From Lentisphaeria bacterium (GTDB taxonomy: Bacteria; Verrucomicrobiota; Lentisphaeria; Oligosphaerales; Oligosphaeraceae), in contig JAEEYQ010000011.1 of the NCBI GenBank assembly GCA_016288215.1, positions 1 to 64,000 on the forward strand: DNA of 64,000 bases, written 5' to 3'. Below the pieces are notes generated by a model. It was not told the origin of the DNA. It saw only the letters and a list, made by a program, of their open reading frames with translations, and did not search any database. Position numbers and translations under genes: made by a program. This document shows positions 7,686 to 16,022 of the stretch, in pieces. How positions within the stretch are numbered: the first letter of the stretch is position 1; each line of letters starts with the position of its first letter.

Positions 7686-7763
7686 TGGAGAATCCCCTGC
7701 CAAGCCCCTAGGGAGCCAACTTGGAATAATTCTATATGTCCTTGATTTACAGGAAATTATAAT

Positions 7764-9470
7764 ATGAACGAAACATTATTTACAGAAAAGACCATTGCGG
7801 AGTTCTTTGGCGATTTGGTCAAAAGCCAACCAGACCATCCGTTCATCATGTATCCGGACAGGGGGCTGACTTGGAGCTACAAGGACTTTGACGAGCGTAC
7901 AGACAACATGGCGAAGGGACTTTTGGCCATTGGAGTCACCAAAGGCTCCCACGTGGGGGTTTGGGCTCGAAACGTGCCGGAATGGCTGACGCTGATGTTC
8001 GCCACGGCGAAGATCGGGGCTGTTCTGGTGACCATCAACACCAACTACAAAAGCCATGAGCTGGAATATCTGGTCAAACAGTCGGACATGCACACGCTGG
8101 CCATTGTGGACGGTCTGCGGGACGTCAGCTATGTGGACGTGGTCTATTCTCTGGTGCCTGAACTGCGGCAACAGCCACGGGGCCGCCTGAACAGCGCCCG
8201 CTTCCCCTTCCTCAAGAATGTGATCTATCTGGGGCAGGAGAAACATCGGGGCATGTACACCAGCATGGAGCTCTTCCAGCTGGGGGAGAATATGGACGAC
8301 GAGGCTCTGGAGGCGGCAAAAACCTGCTTTGACCAGAACGACGTAGTCAACATGCAGTACACCTCCGGCACCACGGGGTTCCCGAAAGGAGTCATGCTGA
8401 CCAGCCGCAACATTCTGAACAACGGATTCTACATTGGCGAACGCCAATTATTTACGAAGGACGACCGCGTCTGCATTCCCGTGCCGCTGTTCCACTGCTT
8501 CGGCTGCGTCCTCGGCATCATGGCGGTGCTGAGCCATGGGGCCACGGCGGTCATGGTGGAGCAGTTCGAGCCGCTCATCGTGCTGGCCTCCATCCAGAAG
8601 GCGAAGGCCACGGCGGTCTATGGGGTGCCCACCATGTACATCGCGGAGCTGAACCATCCGATGTTCAACATGTTCGACATGTCCAGCCTTCGGACCGGCA
8701 TCATGTCCGGCTCCCTTTGCCCCGTGGCGCTGATGCGGGAGGTCATCGAAAAGATGCATATGCCGGAAATCACGATTCCGTATGGACTTACAGAAGCCTC
8801 TCCGGTGTTCACCATGAGTGGCGCCCATGAGACATTGGAACGGCGCGTGACCACCGTCGGCACTGGTCAACCCCACATTGAGATCAAAATCATCGATCCG
8901 GAGACGGGAAAGACCGTGCCCCCCAACACGGTGGGCGAACTGTGCTGCCGCGGATATAACGTAATGAAAGGCTATTACAATATGCCCGAGGAGACGGCGA
9001 AGGCCATTGACGCCGATGGATGGCTCCACAGCGGCGACCTGGGCACCGTGGACGAAGACGGCTATTATCGAATCACCGGACGACTCAAGGACATGATAAT
9101 CCGCGGCGGCGAAAACATCTATCCTAAGGAAATCGAGGAGTTTCTCCGCACCAACCCCCATGTGGAGGATGCGGAAGTGGTGGGCATTCCCGACCAACGC
9201 TACGGCGAAATCGTGGGAGCCTTCGTCATCCCGCGTCAGGGCGAGGAGCTAACCGAAGAGGATCTAAGAGAGTTCTGCAAATCCCGCATCGCCTTCTACA
9301 AGACCCCGAAGCACTTCTTCATCGTCGATGGCTTCCCACAGACCGCCAGCGGCAAAATCCAGAAGTTCAAGCTTCGGGAACAGGCCTGCCAGATTCTCGG
9401 CATTGACCCCAATCAAGTGAAGCACAACGGTTCCCAGACCCGCGAAGAATCCGCCGCCCGTTCGTCATAG
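7764..9470 (+). CDS. AMP-dependent acyl-CoA synthetase/ligase
   Basis: 568 aa, full length for the ANL superfamily. It activates a carboxylic acid to acyl-AMP and then to the CoA thioester. The P-loop [12 protein letters not shown] is near residue 196, the A5 motif YGLTEASP near 340, the A7 [14 protein letters not shown] near 425, and the A8 hinge [16 protein letters not shown] near 443. The catalytic A10 Lys is in [13 protein letters not shown] near the C-terminus. The sequence resembles medium/long-chain fatty-acid CoA ligases (FadD3/YngI-like). The substrate is not decidable. It is probably controlled by the preceding XRE-cupin protein. Confidence 0.92.
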   Translation: MNETLFTEKTIAEFFGDLVKSQPDHPFIMYPDRGLTWSYKDFDERTDNMAKGLLAIGVTKGSHVGVWARNVPEWLTLMFATAKIGAVLVTINTNYKSHELEYLVKQSDMHTLAIVDGLRDVSYVDVVYSLVPELRQQPRGRLNSARFPFLKNVIYLGQEKHRGMYTSMELFQLGENMDDEALEAAKTCFDQNDVVNMQYTSGTTGFPKGVMLTSRNILNNGFYIGERQLFTKDDRVCIPVPLFHCFGCVLGIMAVLSHGATAVMVEQFEPLIVLASIQKAKATAVYGVPTMYIAELNHPMFNMFDMSSLRTGIMSGSLCPVALMREVIEKMHMPEITIPYGLTEASPVFTMSGAHETLERRVTTVGTGQPHIEIKIIDPETGKTVPPNTVGELCCRGYNVMKGYYNMPEETAKAIDADGWLHSGDLGTVDEDGYYRITGRLKDMIIRGGENIYPKEIEEFLRTNPHVEDAEVVGIPDQRYGEIVGAFVIPRQGEELTEEDLREFCKSRIAFYKTPKHFFIVDGFPQTASGKIQKFKLREQACQILGIDPNQVKHNGSQTREESAARSS

Positions 9471-9507
9471 ACCAAACGGCGATTCCACGAAAAGACGAAC
9501 AGAATAA

Positions 9508-9541
9508 AAAAACGACGGCGCATTTTTGCCGCCGTTTTTTG
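9508..9541 (+). terminator. Rho-independent terminator (possibly bidirectional)
   Basis: AAAAAACGACGGC pairs with GCCGCCGTTTTTT (9529-9541) with one mismatch. The A-run and T-run flank the GC stem on both sides. It lies 38 bp past the acyl-CoA synthetase stop. Confidence 0.85.
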
Positions 9542-9577
9542 TCACGGGCATAGGACATGGGACAAAAAGACAAGCAT

Positions 9578-9852
9578 TTATTGCAAGATAATGAAAGAAA
9601 AATGCAGGGACAGCCAAGTTTGCAAAAAAGGCTCTTCTTGAGGCCTTTTGCAAGGGGAGGTATTAACATACAGGATCGCACCCAAAATGCGACAGTGCGC
9701 GATTATGGGCCCCTTACGGGCATTCTTCAAAAAAAGCGGGGCATTTTTCTCTCCTTCGGACACGATTCCCGCCAATTTTACCGCCATTTTGGGCAAGACG
9801 ACATTATTCATTAAAAGCATTCAAAATAATGCGTTTTATTGCAATATCACGG
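9578..9852 (+). repeat. Intergenic element copy A (AGGTATTAAYRTACAGG family)
   Basis: About 275 bp, core at 9658-9674. It begins TTATTGCAAGATAATGAAAG and ends in GTTTTATTGCAATATCACGG. Three short stems are seen: TTGCAAAA..GGC/GCCTTTTGCAA (9620-9653), GCCC/GGGC (about 9709-9721) and GCATT/AATGC (about 9818-9832). It follows the acyl-CoA synthetase terminator and precedes the nrd regulatory region. It is non-coding: frames crossing it are not conserved in the other copies, whereas the nucleotide sequence is. Confidence 0.75.
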
Positions 9853-9917
9853 TTGTATTTTGCAGAGATGACAAATGCCCTGCAATCATGGCCCCTTTTC
9901 ACATTTTCAGTCCTTCC

Positions 9918-9965
9918 CCTATCCATAGGGCCATGAAATACCATTCTCACACTATCCATAGGGCC
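9918..9965. promoter_or_regulatory. Tandem dyad sites CCCTAT-CC-ATAGGG ahead of nrdD
   Basis: The 14-mer CTATCCATAGGGCC occurs twice, at 9919-9932 and 9952-9965, 33 bp apart (about three helical turns). Each centre is a dyad, CTATnnATAG, extended to CCCTATnnATAGGG in the first copy. This looks like a pair of operator half-complexes for an unidentified regulator, about 300 bp upstream of nrdD. Confidence 0.45.
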
Positions 9966-10107
9966 TTTCCATCAAGGCGGAGACCCCATTTGCCCCTTCT
10001 CTGCCCTGTTTTTGATGAAAGTTTTGCATTGCCACAAAGTTTTTTTTCATCTCTAAAGGGCTCATGTTCATGTTATTGGATATACCATGACGAAAAAACA
10101 TATCAAA

Positions 10108-10155
10108 AAATGCCAAATAGTGTGTTGCATGCCAACCAAACATCATATATAGTGT
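10108..10155 (+). promoter_or_regulatory. Tandem NrdR-like boxes upstream of nrdD
   Basis: ACATCATATATAGTGT (10140-10155) matches the NrdR box consensus ACACWATATATWGTGT at 14 of 16 positions. A weaker site ending ATAGTGT lies at 10108-10123 (about 10 of 16). The two are 32 bp apart, the spacing known for NrdR box pairs. NrdR is the ATP/dATP-sensing repressor of ribonucleotide reductase operons. Confidence 0.65.
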
Positions 10156-10259
10156 AGATATTGATAAAAAAGCAACGGATTAACATAGGAAGCCGGGTGT
10201 CGTTCGGTTTCCATAAGGGCGTTTTGCGGTTTCAAGAAGGAGAGTTTGGAGGTTTCGGG

Positions 10260-12938
10260 ATGATTATGAGCGCGGGTCCTTTTACCTATTTTCGTAAAAG
10301 AGACGGGATGTTGGTGCCGTTCAGGACGGAGAAGATTGCCAGTGCCGTTCTAAAGGCGGGGGAGGCAGCCGTCCGCATGGGGAACGAGAAGGACTTCTCT
10401 CCGGAGCAGGCGCGGGCGATTGCGGAGGAAGTCGTTGGGCAGCTGGACAATCCGCTGTGCGAATACTACACGAGCGCGGACGAGAACGGGGAGCGGATTC
10501 CGGCTCTGGAAGACGTTCAGGACATGGTGGAGATTGTTTTAGCGGAGCACCGCCTGAGCGGCGTTGTCGCCGCCTACAAGCGCTACCGCAAGATGCGGGA
10601 GCGAGCCCGCGCGGCCATTCATGTCCGCAATTCGGAGAAGGGGAGCAAAGGGGACTTGACGGACCAGAGCCTGCTGCTGGTGCAGTCCGCCTCAGGAGGC
10701 AACATTCTGCCATGGGATCGTAACCGCATCACCCGCAAGCTGATAGAAAAACTGCATCTGGACGAGGAGTCCGCCATCAGCATCGCCAAAGAGGTGGAAA
10801 ACCAGATCATCTCCAGCAATATGCGGACCGTGGGCACGACGCTGATTCGGGAGATGGTCAACAACGTGCTGGTGGACAGAGGCTACCGCAACAAGCTGGA
10901 GGATCTGTCCCTCTATCACATTCCACGGGAGTTCATTGAGAACCTGATGTTCAGCAAGCCGACGGAGAACAGCAACATCGTCAGCAACAATCCAGAGGCC
11001 GTCAACCTGAGCATCGCGGAGCTGATACTCAAGCAGTGGGGTTTGGACACCATCTTCTCGCCAGATGTGAAGGAGGCCCACGACACGGGCGCCGTCCATC
11101 TGCACGATTTGGGCTATCCCCATCGAGTGTACTGCTCCTCCCATTCCATAGAATATATAAAGAAATATGGACTTCGGGACCTGTCCAATCTGAACACGGA
11201 ATCCAGTCCAGCCCGCAGCGCCTCCGTTCTCACGGGGCATCTGAACACCTTCCTGGCGTCCATGCAGGCCAACTACGCGGGCGCGTTGGGCATCGCCTAC
11301 ATCAACATCTTCTATGCCCCCTATCTGGTGGGCATGGATGACAAGGAGATCAAGCAGATTGCGCAGGAGCTCATCTTCAATGGCTCGCAGAACGCCTTCT
11401 CCCGCGGCGGCCAGACCCTGTTCCTTGACTTCAACATCCACACGGGCGTCCCCAAATATCTGCAGAGCGTCCCCGCCATTGGCCCCGGCGGCAAATACAT
11501 GCTGCGCAAGGCGAACGGCGCCATTGTCGCATTGGACGAAACCCTGCTGGACGAGACGGACGAGGCCGGCAACCGGCTTATGGAACTTTCGCTTCAGGAG
11601 GCGGACGGCAGCCGTCGCGTCGTCCTCCGCGAAGTATACAGCAAGAAGACCGGCTTTGGCTATGACAAGGAGGTGGAGGGCGCCCTCGCCGCCGCCGGAG
11701 AGCACATCATGGTCTACGGCGACTATCTGGTGGAAGCCCGCCGCTTCACCTCCGCCCTGCTGAAGATCTGGGGCGAGGGTGACTGCCACGGCCGCGTGTT
11801 CGAGTTCCCCAAATGTGACTTCCACATCAGTCAGGAGACCTTCACGGACCCCGAACAGTACCGCATCTATCAGGAGGCCTGCGAGCTTTCCAGCAAGAAC
11901 GGCTCCACCTATTTCATCTTCGATAGAGATGAAGTGACCCTGTCCGCCTGCTGCCGTCTCCGCACAACCATCGATGACAATCGGATGCTCAAGCACCCCG
12001 AGTGCATGCGCTTCTGTGGCTTCCAGAACGTGACCATCAACATCCCGCAGGCCGCCTACCGCGCCGCCCGCAAGGGCGAAAAGACCTTCGAGGGGCTTTG
12101 CAAGGAAATCGACGCCACCATGGACATCGCCGTCAAGGCCCACCTTCAGAAGAAGGCGAAGATCACGGAGATGATGAGCGGGCCGGGCCGTCCTCTTTGG
12201 CAGATTGGCAAGAAGGCCTGCGACGGGCGTCCCTACGTGGAGCTGGACAAAGCCACATACATCATCGGCCTCATCGGCGTCAACGATACCGTTAAGTTCC
12301 TTACTGGCAAGGAATTACACGAAGACGACGATGCGTTCCAGCTGGGCTTGCGCATTGTGTCCCACATGTATCTGCGGACTCGAGAATACGCCGCCGCCTA
12401 CAAGCTGAAGTTCACTCTGGAGGAGTCCCCCGCCGAAAGCGCAGCCCGCCGGCTGGCCAAGACCGACCTGATCTTCTTCCCCAAAGAAGCGGCCGAATGT
12501 GTCAAAGGCGCCAATGAGGACGTTGCCTATTACAGCAACTCCATCCACCTGGCGGCCGAGGCTCCCGTGTGCTTGGTGGAACGCATCGAGAAGCAGGCCA
12601 TGTTCCACAGCATCATCGAGTCCGGAGCCATCACCCATGCGTTCATCGGCGAGGAGCGCCCCTCCGCCGCCGCCATCGGCGACCTGATGAAGAAGGTCTT
12701 CTACCGCACTCAGTCCGCCCAGGTGACCCTCTCTCCGGAATTCACCTATTGCATGGCCTGCGGCCATCAGTCCAGAGGGCTGCAGGAGCGCTGTCAGGAA
12801 TGCGGCTCCGACCAGGTGATGGGAGAAACCCGCGTCGTGGGCTATTTCAGCAAAATCCAGAACTGGAACAAGTCAAAGCGCTATGGGGAGCTGGTGGCTC
12901 GTCAGCAGGGCAAATACGCCGTGGAAAGCGCGGAATAG
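10260..12938 (+). CDS. nrdD: Anaerobic (class III) ribonucleoside-triphosphate reductase
   Basis: 892 aa from the ATG at 10260, chosen because GGAGG (10248-10252) is correctly spaced; the frame is open to 10161 but upstream residues are not family-like. The N-terminal ATP-cone (FRKRDGMLVPFRTEKIASAV) is the allosteric dATP/ATP site. The glycyl-radical catalytic core follows. Near the C-terminus there is a zinc site CMACGHQSRGLQERCQEC, and then the glycyl radical loop ETRVVGYFSKIQNWN. It reduces NTPs to dNTPs without oxygen. It is followed by a thioredoxin-like gene and nrdG, so the radical-generating and possibly the reducing partners are in the same operon. Confidence 0.95.
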   Translation: MIMSAGPFTYFRKRDGMLVPFRTEKIASAVLKAGEAAVRMGNEKDFSPEQARAIAEEVVGQLDNPLCEYYTSADENGERIPALEDVQDMVEIVLAEHRLSGVVAAYKRYRKMRERARAAIHVRNSEKGSKGDLTDQSLLLVQSASGGNILPWDRNRITRKLIEKLHLDEESAISIAKEVENQIISSNMRTVGTTLIREMVNNVLVDRGYRNKLEDLSLYHIPREFIENLMFSKPTENSNIVSNNPEAVNLSIAELILKQWGLDTIFSPDVKEAHDTGAVHLHDLGYPHRVYCSSHSIEYIKKYGLRDLSNLNTESSPARSASVLTGHLNTFLASMQANYAGALGIAYINIFYAPYLVGMDDKEIKQIAQELIFNGSQNAFSRGGQTLFLDFNIHTGVPKYLQSVPAIGPGGKYMLRKANGAIVALDETLLDETDEAGNRLMELSLQEADGSRRVVLREVYSKKTGFGYDKEVEGALAAAGEHIMVYGDYLVEARRFTSALLKIWGEGDCHGRVFEFPKCDFHISQETFTDPEQYRIYQEACELSSKNGSTYFIFDRDEVTLSACCRLRTTIDDNRMLKHPECMRFCGFQNVTINIPQAAYRAARKGEKTFEGLCKEIDATMDIAVKAHLQKKAKITEMMSGPGRPLWQIGKKACDGRPYVELDKATYIIGLIGVNDTVKFLTGKELHEDDDAFQLGLRIVSHMYLRTREYAAAYKLKFTLEESPAESAARRLAKTDLIFFPKEAAECVKGANEDVAYYSNSIHLAAEAPVCLVERIEKQAMFHSIIESGAITHAFIGEERPSAAAIGDLMKKVFYRTQSAQVTLSPEFTYCMACGHQSRGLQERCQECGSDQVMGETRVVGYFSKIQNWNKSKRYGELVARQQGKYAVESAE

Positions 12939-12947
12939 CAGGAAGAT

Positions 12948-13024
12948 AGCCACAGGAGGCAAAATGCGGCCACGTGGCGGTCATCGCACTGTCGCATGGC
13001 GGTCACGCAGTGCCTCCTGTGGCT
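12948..13024 (+). repeat. 14-bp inverted repeat with mini-ORF between nrdD and the thioredoxin-like gene
   Basis: AGCCACAGGAGGCA (12948-12961) and TGCCTCCTGTGGCT (13011-13024) are perfect reverse complements. Inside are two near-identical direct repeats (TGGCGGTCATCGCA and TGGCGGTCACGCAG). The left arm holds GGAGG followed four bases later by ATG (12964), opening a 25-codon frame whose stop overlaps the start of the next gene. The stem would hide that GGAGG. Confidence 0.55.
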
Positions 13025-13043
13025 TCGGAAGGATGTCAATCGC

Positions 13044-13433
13044 ATGTCAGTTGTAGCATATGTTTTCGGAAAGAAGGGCTGCGCAAAATGCGCCATGTTG
13101 AATCGACGGCTGGATGAGCTGCTGGCAAAGCCCGAATATAAGTCCGTCCGCAAGGAGTATCGGGACGTGCTGACAGAGGACGGACTGGTGCAGTTCTGTC
13201 TGGCCCAATGCCTTAACCCCAGCCGAATTCCCGCGTTGGTCATGGCGGAGGAAGCGGAGAACGGCGACACCCACTACATGGAGCGGAAGAACCCCGATGT
13301 GGAGGATCCCGTCTGCAAAAACTCCCGTCTCCATCAGTACATCGGCATCCAGACGGACTACGGTCCCGTGGGCAAGGGTGTCATCACCCCCGAAATGATT
13401 GAAACCGTCGTGAAAGAGGCCATGAACGCATGA
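13044..13433 (+). CDS. Thioredoxin-fold protein of the nrd operon
   Basis: 129 aa from the ATG at 13044. The N-terminus VVAYVFGKKGCAKCAMLNRR contains a redox CAKC motif after the first beta strand, and RIPALVMAEE supplies the cis-Pro of a thioredoxin/glutaredoxin fold. The C-terminal 60 residues are family-specific. It lies between nrdD and nrdG and overlaps nrdG by 4 bp, so co-expression is certain if the operon is transcribed. A NrdH-like role, reducing NrdD between turnovers instead of formate, is an inference from position. It is longer than classical NrdH (about 75-80 aa). Confidence 0.75.
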   Translation: MSVVAYVFGKKGCAKCAMLNRRLDELLAKPEYKSVRKEYRDVLTEDGLVQFCLAQCLNPSRIPALVMAEEAENGDTHYMERKNPDVEDPVCKNSRLHQYIGIQTDYGPVGKGVITPEMIETVVKEAMNA

Positions 13434-14134
13434 CCGAAGGGCGTTCCGTTCTGCACGCCAGACGCACCCAGCCGACCATGGTCGACTATCCCGGGCGGAT
13501 GGCCGCGCTCTTCTATACGGCAGGATGCAATTTCCGTTGCGGCTTCTGCCACAATGCCGAGCTCTTCGACGCCAGTCTCAAAACCTATGCGTGGGATGAG
13601 CTGGAGGACATGTGTCGCCGATTCAAGAAGGAATGGGTGGACGCCATCTCCATCACGGGAGGCGAACCCACCATCCATGACCGCCTGCCCGAAACCGTCA
13701 ACTTCTTCAAACAGAAAGGTTTCCACATCAAGCTGGACACCAACGGCTCCAATCCCGCCATGCTGGAAACCCTGCTGCCGTCATTGGATTATGTGGCCAT
13801 GGACATCAAATGCTCCCTGGCCTCCTATCCTGCCGTCACGGCCTGCGATCCCTCCCTCCGCGATGCGCTGCGGCGTTCCATCGCTCTCATCATGGCGAAG
13901 GCGAAAGATTACGAGTTCCGCACCACCTTGATCGAGTCCCTTCACACAGACGAAGAACTGCAAGGCTGCGGAGAGCTGATTCGCGGAGCCAAGCTCTACA
14001 TCCTCCAGCCCTTCGTCCCCCGGGACAACCTTCCCGATGAAAATCTGCGGGATGGACAGCGCACCCGCCCCTCCTTTCTGGAGCATGCGAAAAGCGTTGT
14101 CGAAGGCTATGTGAATTGCGTCCAAATACGGTAA
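13430..14134 (+). CDS. nrdG: Anaerobic ribonucleotide reductase activating protein (radical SAM)
   Basis: 234 aa. It starts in an ATGA overlap with the thioredoxin-like gene. The radical-SAM cluster motif CNFRCGFC is at Cys33, Cys37 and Cys40. The glycine-rich SAM-binding segment SITGGEPTIHD follows near residue 73. It cleaves S-adenosylmethionine to install the glycyl radical on NrdD. The length is at the upper end for NrdG (NrdG2-type proteins are about 230 aa). Adjacent to nrdD and co-regulated through the NrdR-like boxes. Confidence 0.93.
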   Translation: MTEGRSVLHARRTQPTMVDYPGRMAALFYTAGCNFRCGFCHNAELFDASLKTYAWDELEDMCRRFKKEWVDAISITGGEPTIHDRLPETVNFFKQKGFHIKLDTNGSNPAMLETLLPSLDYVAMDIKCSLASYPAVTACDPSLRDALRRSIALIMAKAKDYEFRTTLIESLHTDEELQGCGELIRGAKLYILQPFVPRDNLPDENLRDGQRTRPSFLEHAKSVVEGYVNCVQIR

Positions 14135-14140
14135 GTGACC

Positions 14141-14953
14141 ATGATCAACATCGCACACTTCTGGAACTGGAACCGTGTGGCAGCCGAAAAATGGGAGGAG
14201 CCCATGGTAGCCTTTGCGGCCTGCGGTCATACCCAACTGGCCATGACAGCCCAACTGTCCTTGCAGGCGGCATTCTCTTCGGACTTCTGGAAGTCTTTGA
14301 AGGAGAAGGCGAAAGCGGCGGGTGTGACCTTTTCGGGCGTCCATGCGCCCTTTGGCGGGAAATGGGACTTGCTGGCGGGGGATCCGGAGTTTCTTCCTGT
14401 CAGCATGCATGTCCACAAGACCCTGCTGGAGCTTCTACCCAATGAATTCGGCATCCACACCTACACCATGCATCTGATGAACGACCTCTTTCCAGGAACG
14501 ACAGAGCAGGCGGTGGACCAGCTGGGCGGCGTGCTGGAGCCCCTGCTGGAGGTAGCGGCCCGCCATCAGGTGATCATCGCCATTGAAAACGGCTTTCAGC
14601 CCATTGACAGTCCGGACACTCTGCCCCACTATCTCCATCGCTATGCGTCGGAGAATTTGGGCTGTTGTCTGGATTTGGCCCATGCCCACGTCATCGCCCA
14701 TCGGCGCCATGAGGATCTGGACCGATACATCGACTTGCTTCTGCCTTCCATTGTCGTGTGCCATCTGCATGACAATGACGGCAAAGAGGACCGGCATTGG
14801 GTTCCCGGAGACGGCATCATCGACTGGCGGCACGTCATGCCGCGACTGACCGCAGCTCCCCGTCTCCAAAGCCTGCAGAACGAAAGCCACTCCGACGCCC
14901 TTTCCATTGAGGCTCTGTGTCACCGTATCGATGTGACATTACGGGGGATGTGA
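14141..14953 (+). CDS. Sugar phosphate isomerase/epimerase-like TIM barrel
   Basis: 270 aa. It follows nrdG with a 6-bp gap; the GTG at 14135 is also in frame. The fold is the AP-endonuclease-2/xylose-isomerase-like TIM barrel. Metal ligands appear in GVHAPFGGKWD (His), IAIENGFQP (Glu), CLDLAHAHV (Asp/His) and VCHLHDNDGKEDRHWVPGDG (His, Asp). Such proteins isomerise or epimerise sugars and inositols, so its place in a nucleotide-reduction operon is unexplained and may only reflect co-transcription. No signal peptide is present. Confidence 0.82.
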   Translation: MINIAHFWNWNRVAAEKWEEPMVAFAACGHTQLAMTAQLSLQAAFSSDFWKSLKEKAKAAGVTFSGVHAPFGGKWDLLAGDPEFLPVSMHVHKTLLELLPNEFGIHTYTMHLMNDLFPGTTEQAVDQLGGVLEPLLEVAARHQVIIAIENGFQPIDSPDTLPHYLHRYASENLGCCLDLAHAHVIAHRRHEDLDRYIDLLLPSIVVCHLHDNDGKEDRHWVPGDGIIDWRHVMPRLTAAPRLQSLQNESHSDALSIEALCHRIDVTLRGM

Positions 14954-15141
14954 AAGAAAAGACCGAAGACGAACCCCCTTCACCTCCCCCTTTTTCGTCT
15001 ATTGACACAAAAAATGCAAAAAAATGAAAAATAATTGCGATTTTCCCTTGCATTCCATATATAGGGAATTATTTTTAGATTAAGTAAGAATTCAATTTGA
15101 CCGAAAGACTCATTTTTTTGCCGAGGGGGACATTTTACGCC

Positions 15142-15414
15142 ATGAACTTTCACGATTTTTGCCGCATGCTGCTTGTGTTGGGAATTGGCTTCGCAGGAGC
15201 TGTCACCTTGGCGCCTCCATCGGCGAAAGTGCATCAGCTGCAGACAGAAGTGACGGTGCTGGAGAAGGCTCGTGAGAATCAGGACGAGCGGATTGTGGCG
15301 ATGCGACAGAGCCTTGAGGCGCTGAAGCGCGGTGACAGCAACGCCGTGGAGCGGGAGGCCCGCGAGAAATACGGCTATTGTCGCGAAGGTGAACGCATCT
15401 ATCATTTCGAATAG
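15142..15414 (+). CDS. FtsB/DivIC-like septum initiator protein
   Basis: 90 aa from ATG 15142 (a TTG at 15097 is in frame). A single N-terminal membrane segment (MLLVLGIGFAGAVTL) is followed by a coiled coil (KVHQLQTEVTVLEKARENQD to about residue 60). The C-terminal EAREKYGYCREGERIYHFE is the diagnostic end of the FtsB/DivIC family. Such proteins bridge FtsL and FtsQ in the divisome. FtsA lies 600 bp downstream, which supports a cell-division role. The preceding 190 bp are AT-rich and probably hold the promoter. Confidence 0.8.
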   Translation: MNFHDFCRMLLVLGIGFAGAVTLAPPSAKVHQLQTEVTVLEKARENQDERIVAMRQSLEALKRGDSNAVEREAREKYGYCREGERIYHFE

Positions 15415-15428
15415 CGCTTCCATTTGGT

Positions 15429-16010
15429 ATGTTGACGTTTCAGCAACCCGTCTCCGAGGAGTTTGTGCGCTCTTTGAAATGCGGTGACTCCCTGTTGTAC
15501 AACGGCGTTCTGTACACGGCGAGAGACGCCGCCCATAAGTTTTTTGCCGCTGGAGCCAATCCCGTCTCTGGCCTTGACCTGCGAGGGGGCCTCATCTACC
15601 ACTGCGGCCCCGTGACAGTAAAGACTGCGGATGGATGGGCAGTCACGGCGGCGGGCCCTACCACCTCCATTCGGGAGGAGCCCTACATGGGCACCCTGAT
15701 TCGCCGCTTTGGACTGCGCGGCATCATTGGCAAGGGCGGCATGGGAGAAGGGACGGCGCAAGCCTGCCGGGATTGCGGCTGTGTCTATCTGCATGCCATC
15801 GGCGGAGCCGCCCGACTGCTGGCCCGTTGCGTGGAATCAGTCTTGGATGTCTTTTATTACGAGGATTTTGGCGCTCCAGAGGCCATCTGGAAGCTTCAAG
15901 TAAAGAATTTTCCCGTCATTGTGACGATGGACAGCACAGGCCGCAGTCTCCATCAGGAGGTGTTGCAAACCTCTCGGCGGCAGTTTGAGGCCCTTGTCCC
16001 TTCACGGTGA
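15429..16010 (+). CDS. Fumarate hydratase/tartrate dehydratase beta-type domain protein
   Basis: 193 aa, matching the C-terminal (beta) half of class I Fe-S fumarases. Motifs include LRGGLIYHCGPV, AAGPTTSIREEPY and the IIGKGGMGEGTAQACRD loop, then VYLHAIGGAA. In the family this domain works with an alpha domain that carries the 4Fe-4S cluster Cys residues. No alpha partner is in this window. The gene sits between an FtsB-like gene (15 bp) and ftsA (13 bp), which is unusual for a TCA-cycle enzyme. A partner elsewhere in the genome is the simplest explanation. Confidence 0.85.
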   Translation: MLTFQQPVSEEFVRSLKCGDSLLYNGVLYTARDAAHKFFAAGANPVSGLDLRGGLIYHCGPVTVKTADGWAVTAAGPTTSIREEPYMGTLIRRFGLRGIIGKGGMGEGTAQACRDCGCVYLHAIGGAARLLARCVESVLDVFYYEDFGAPEAIWKLQVKNFPVIVTMDSTGRSLHQEVLQTSRRQFEALVPSR

Positions 16011-16022
16011 CGGCGGTGTGCC

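Noticed and set aside
9648-10157. 169-codon frame across element A and the nrd upstream region
   Set aside because: It runs through conserved non-coding element A, whose other copies do not keep the frame, and through the NrdR-like boxes.
10692-12143. 483-codon minus-strand open frame inside nrdD
   Set aside because: nrdD motifs are unbroken on the plus strand; the antisense frame has no family features.
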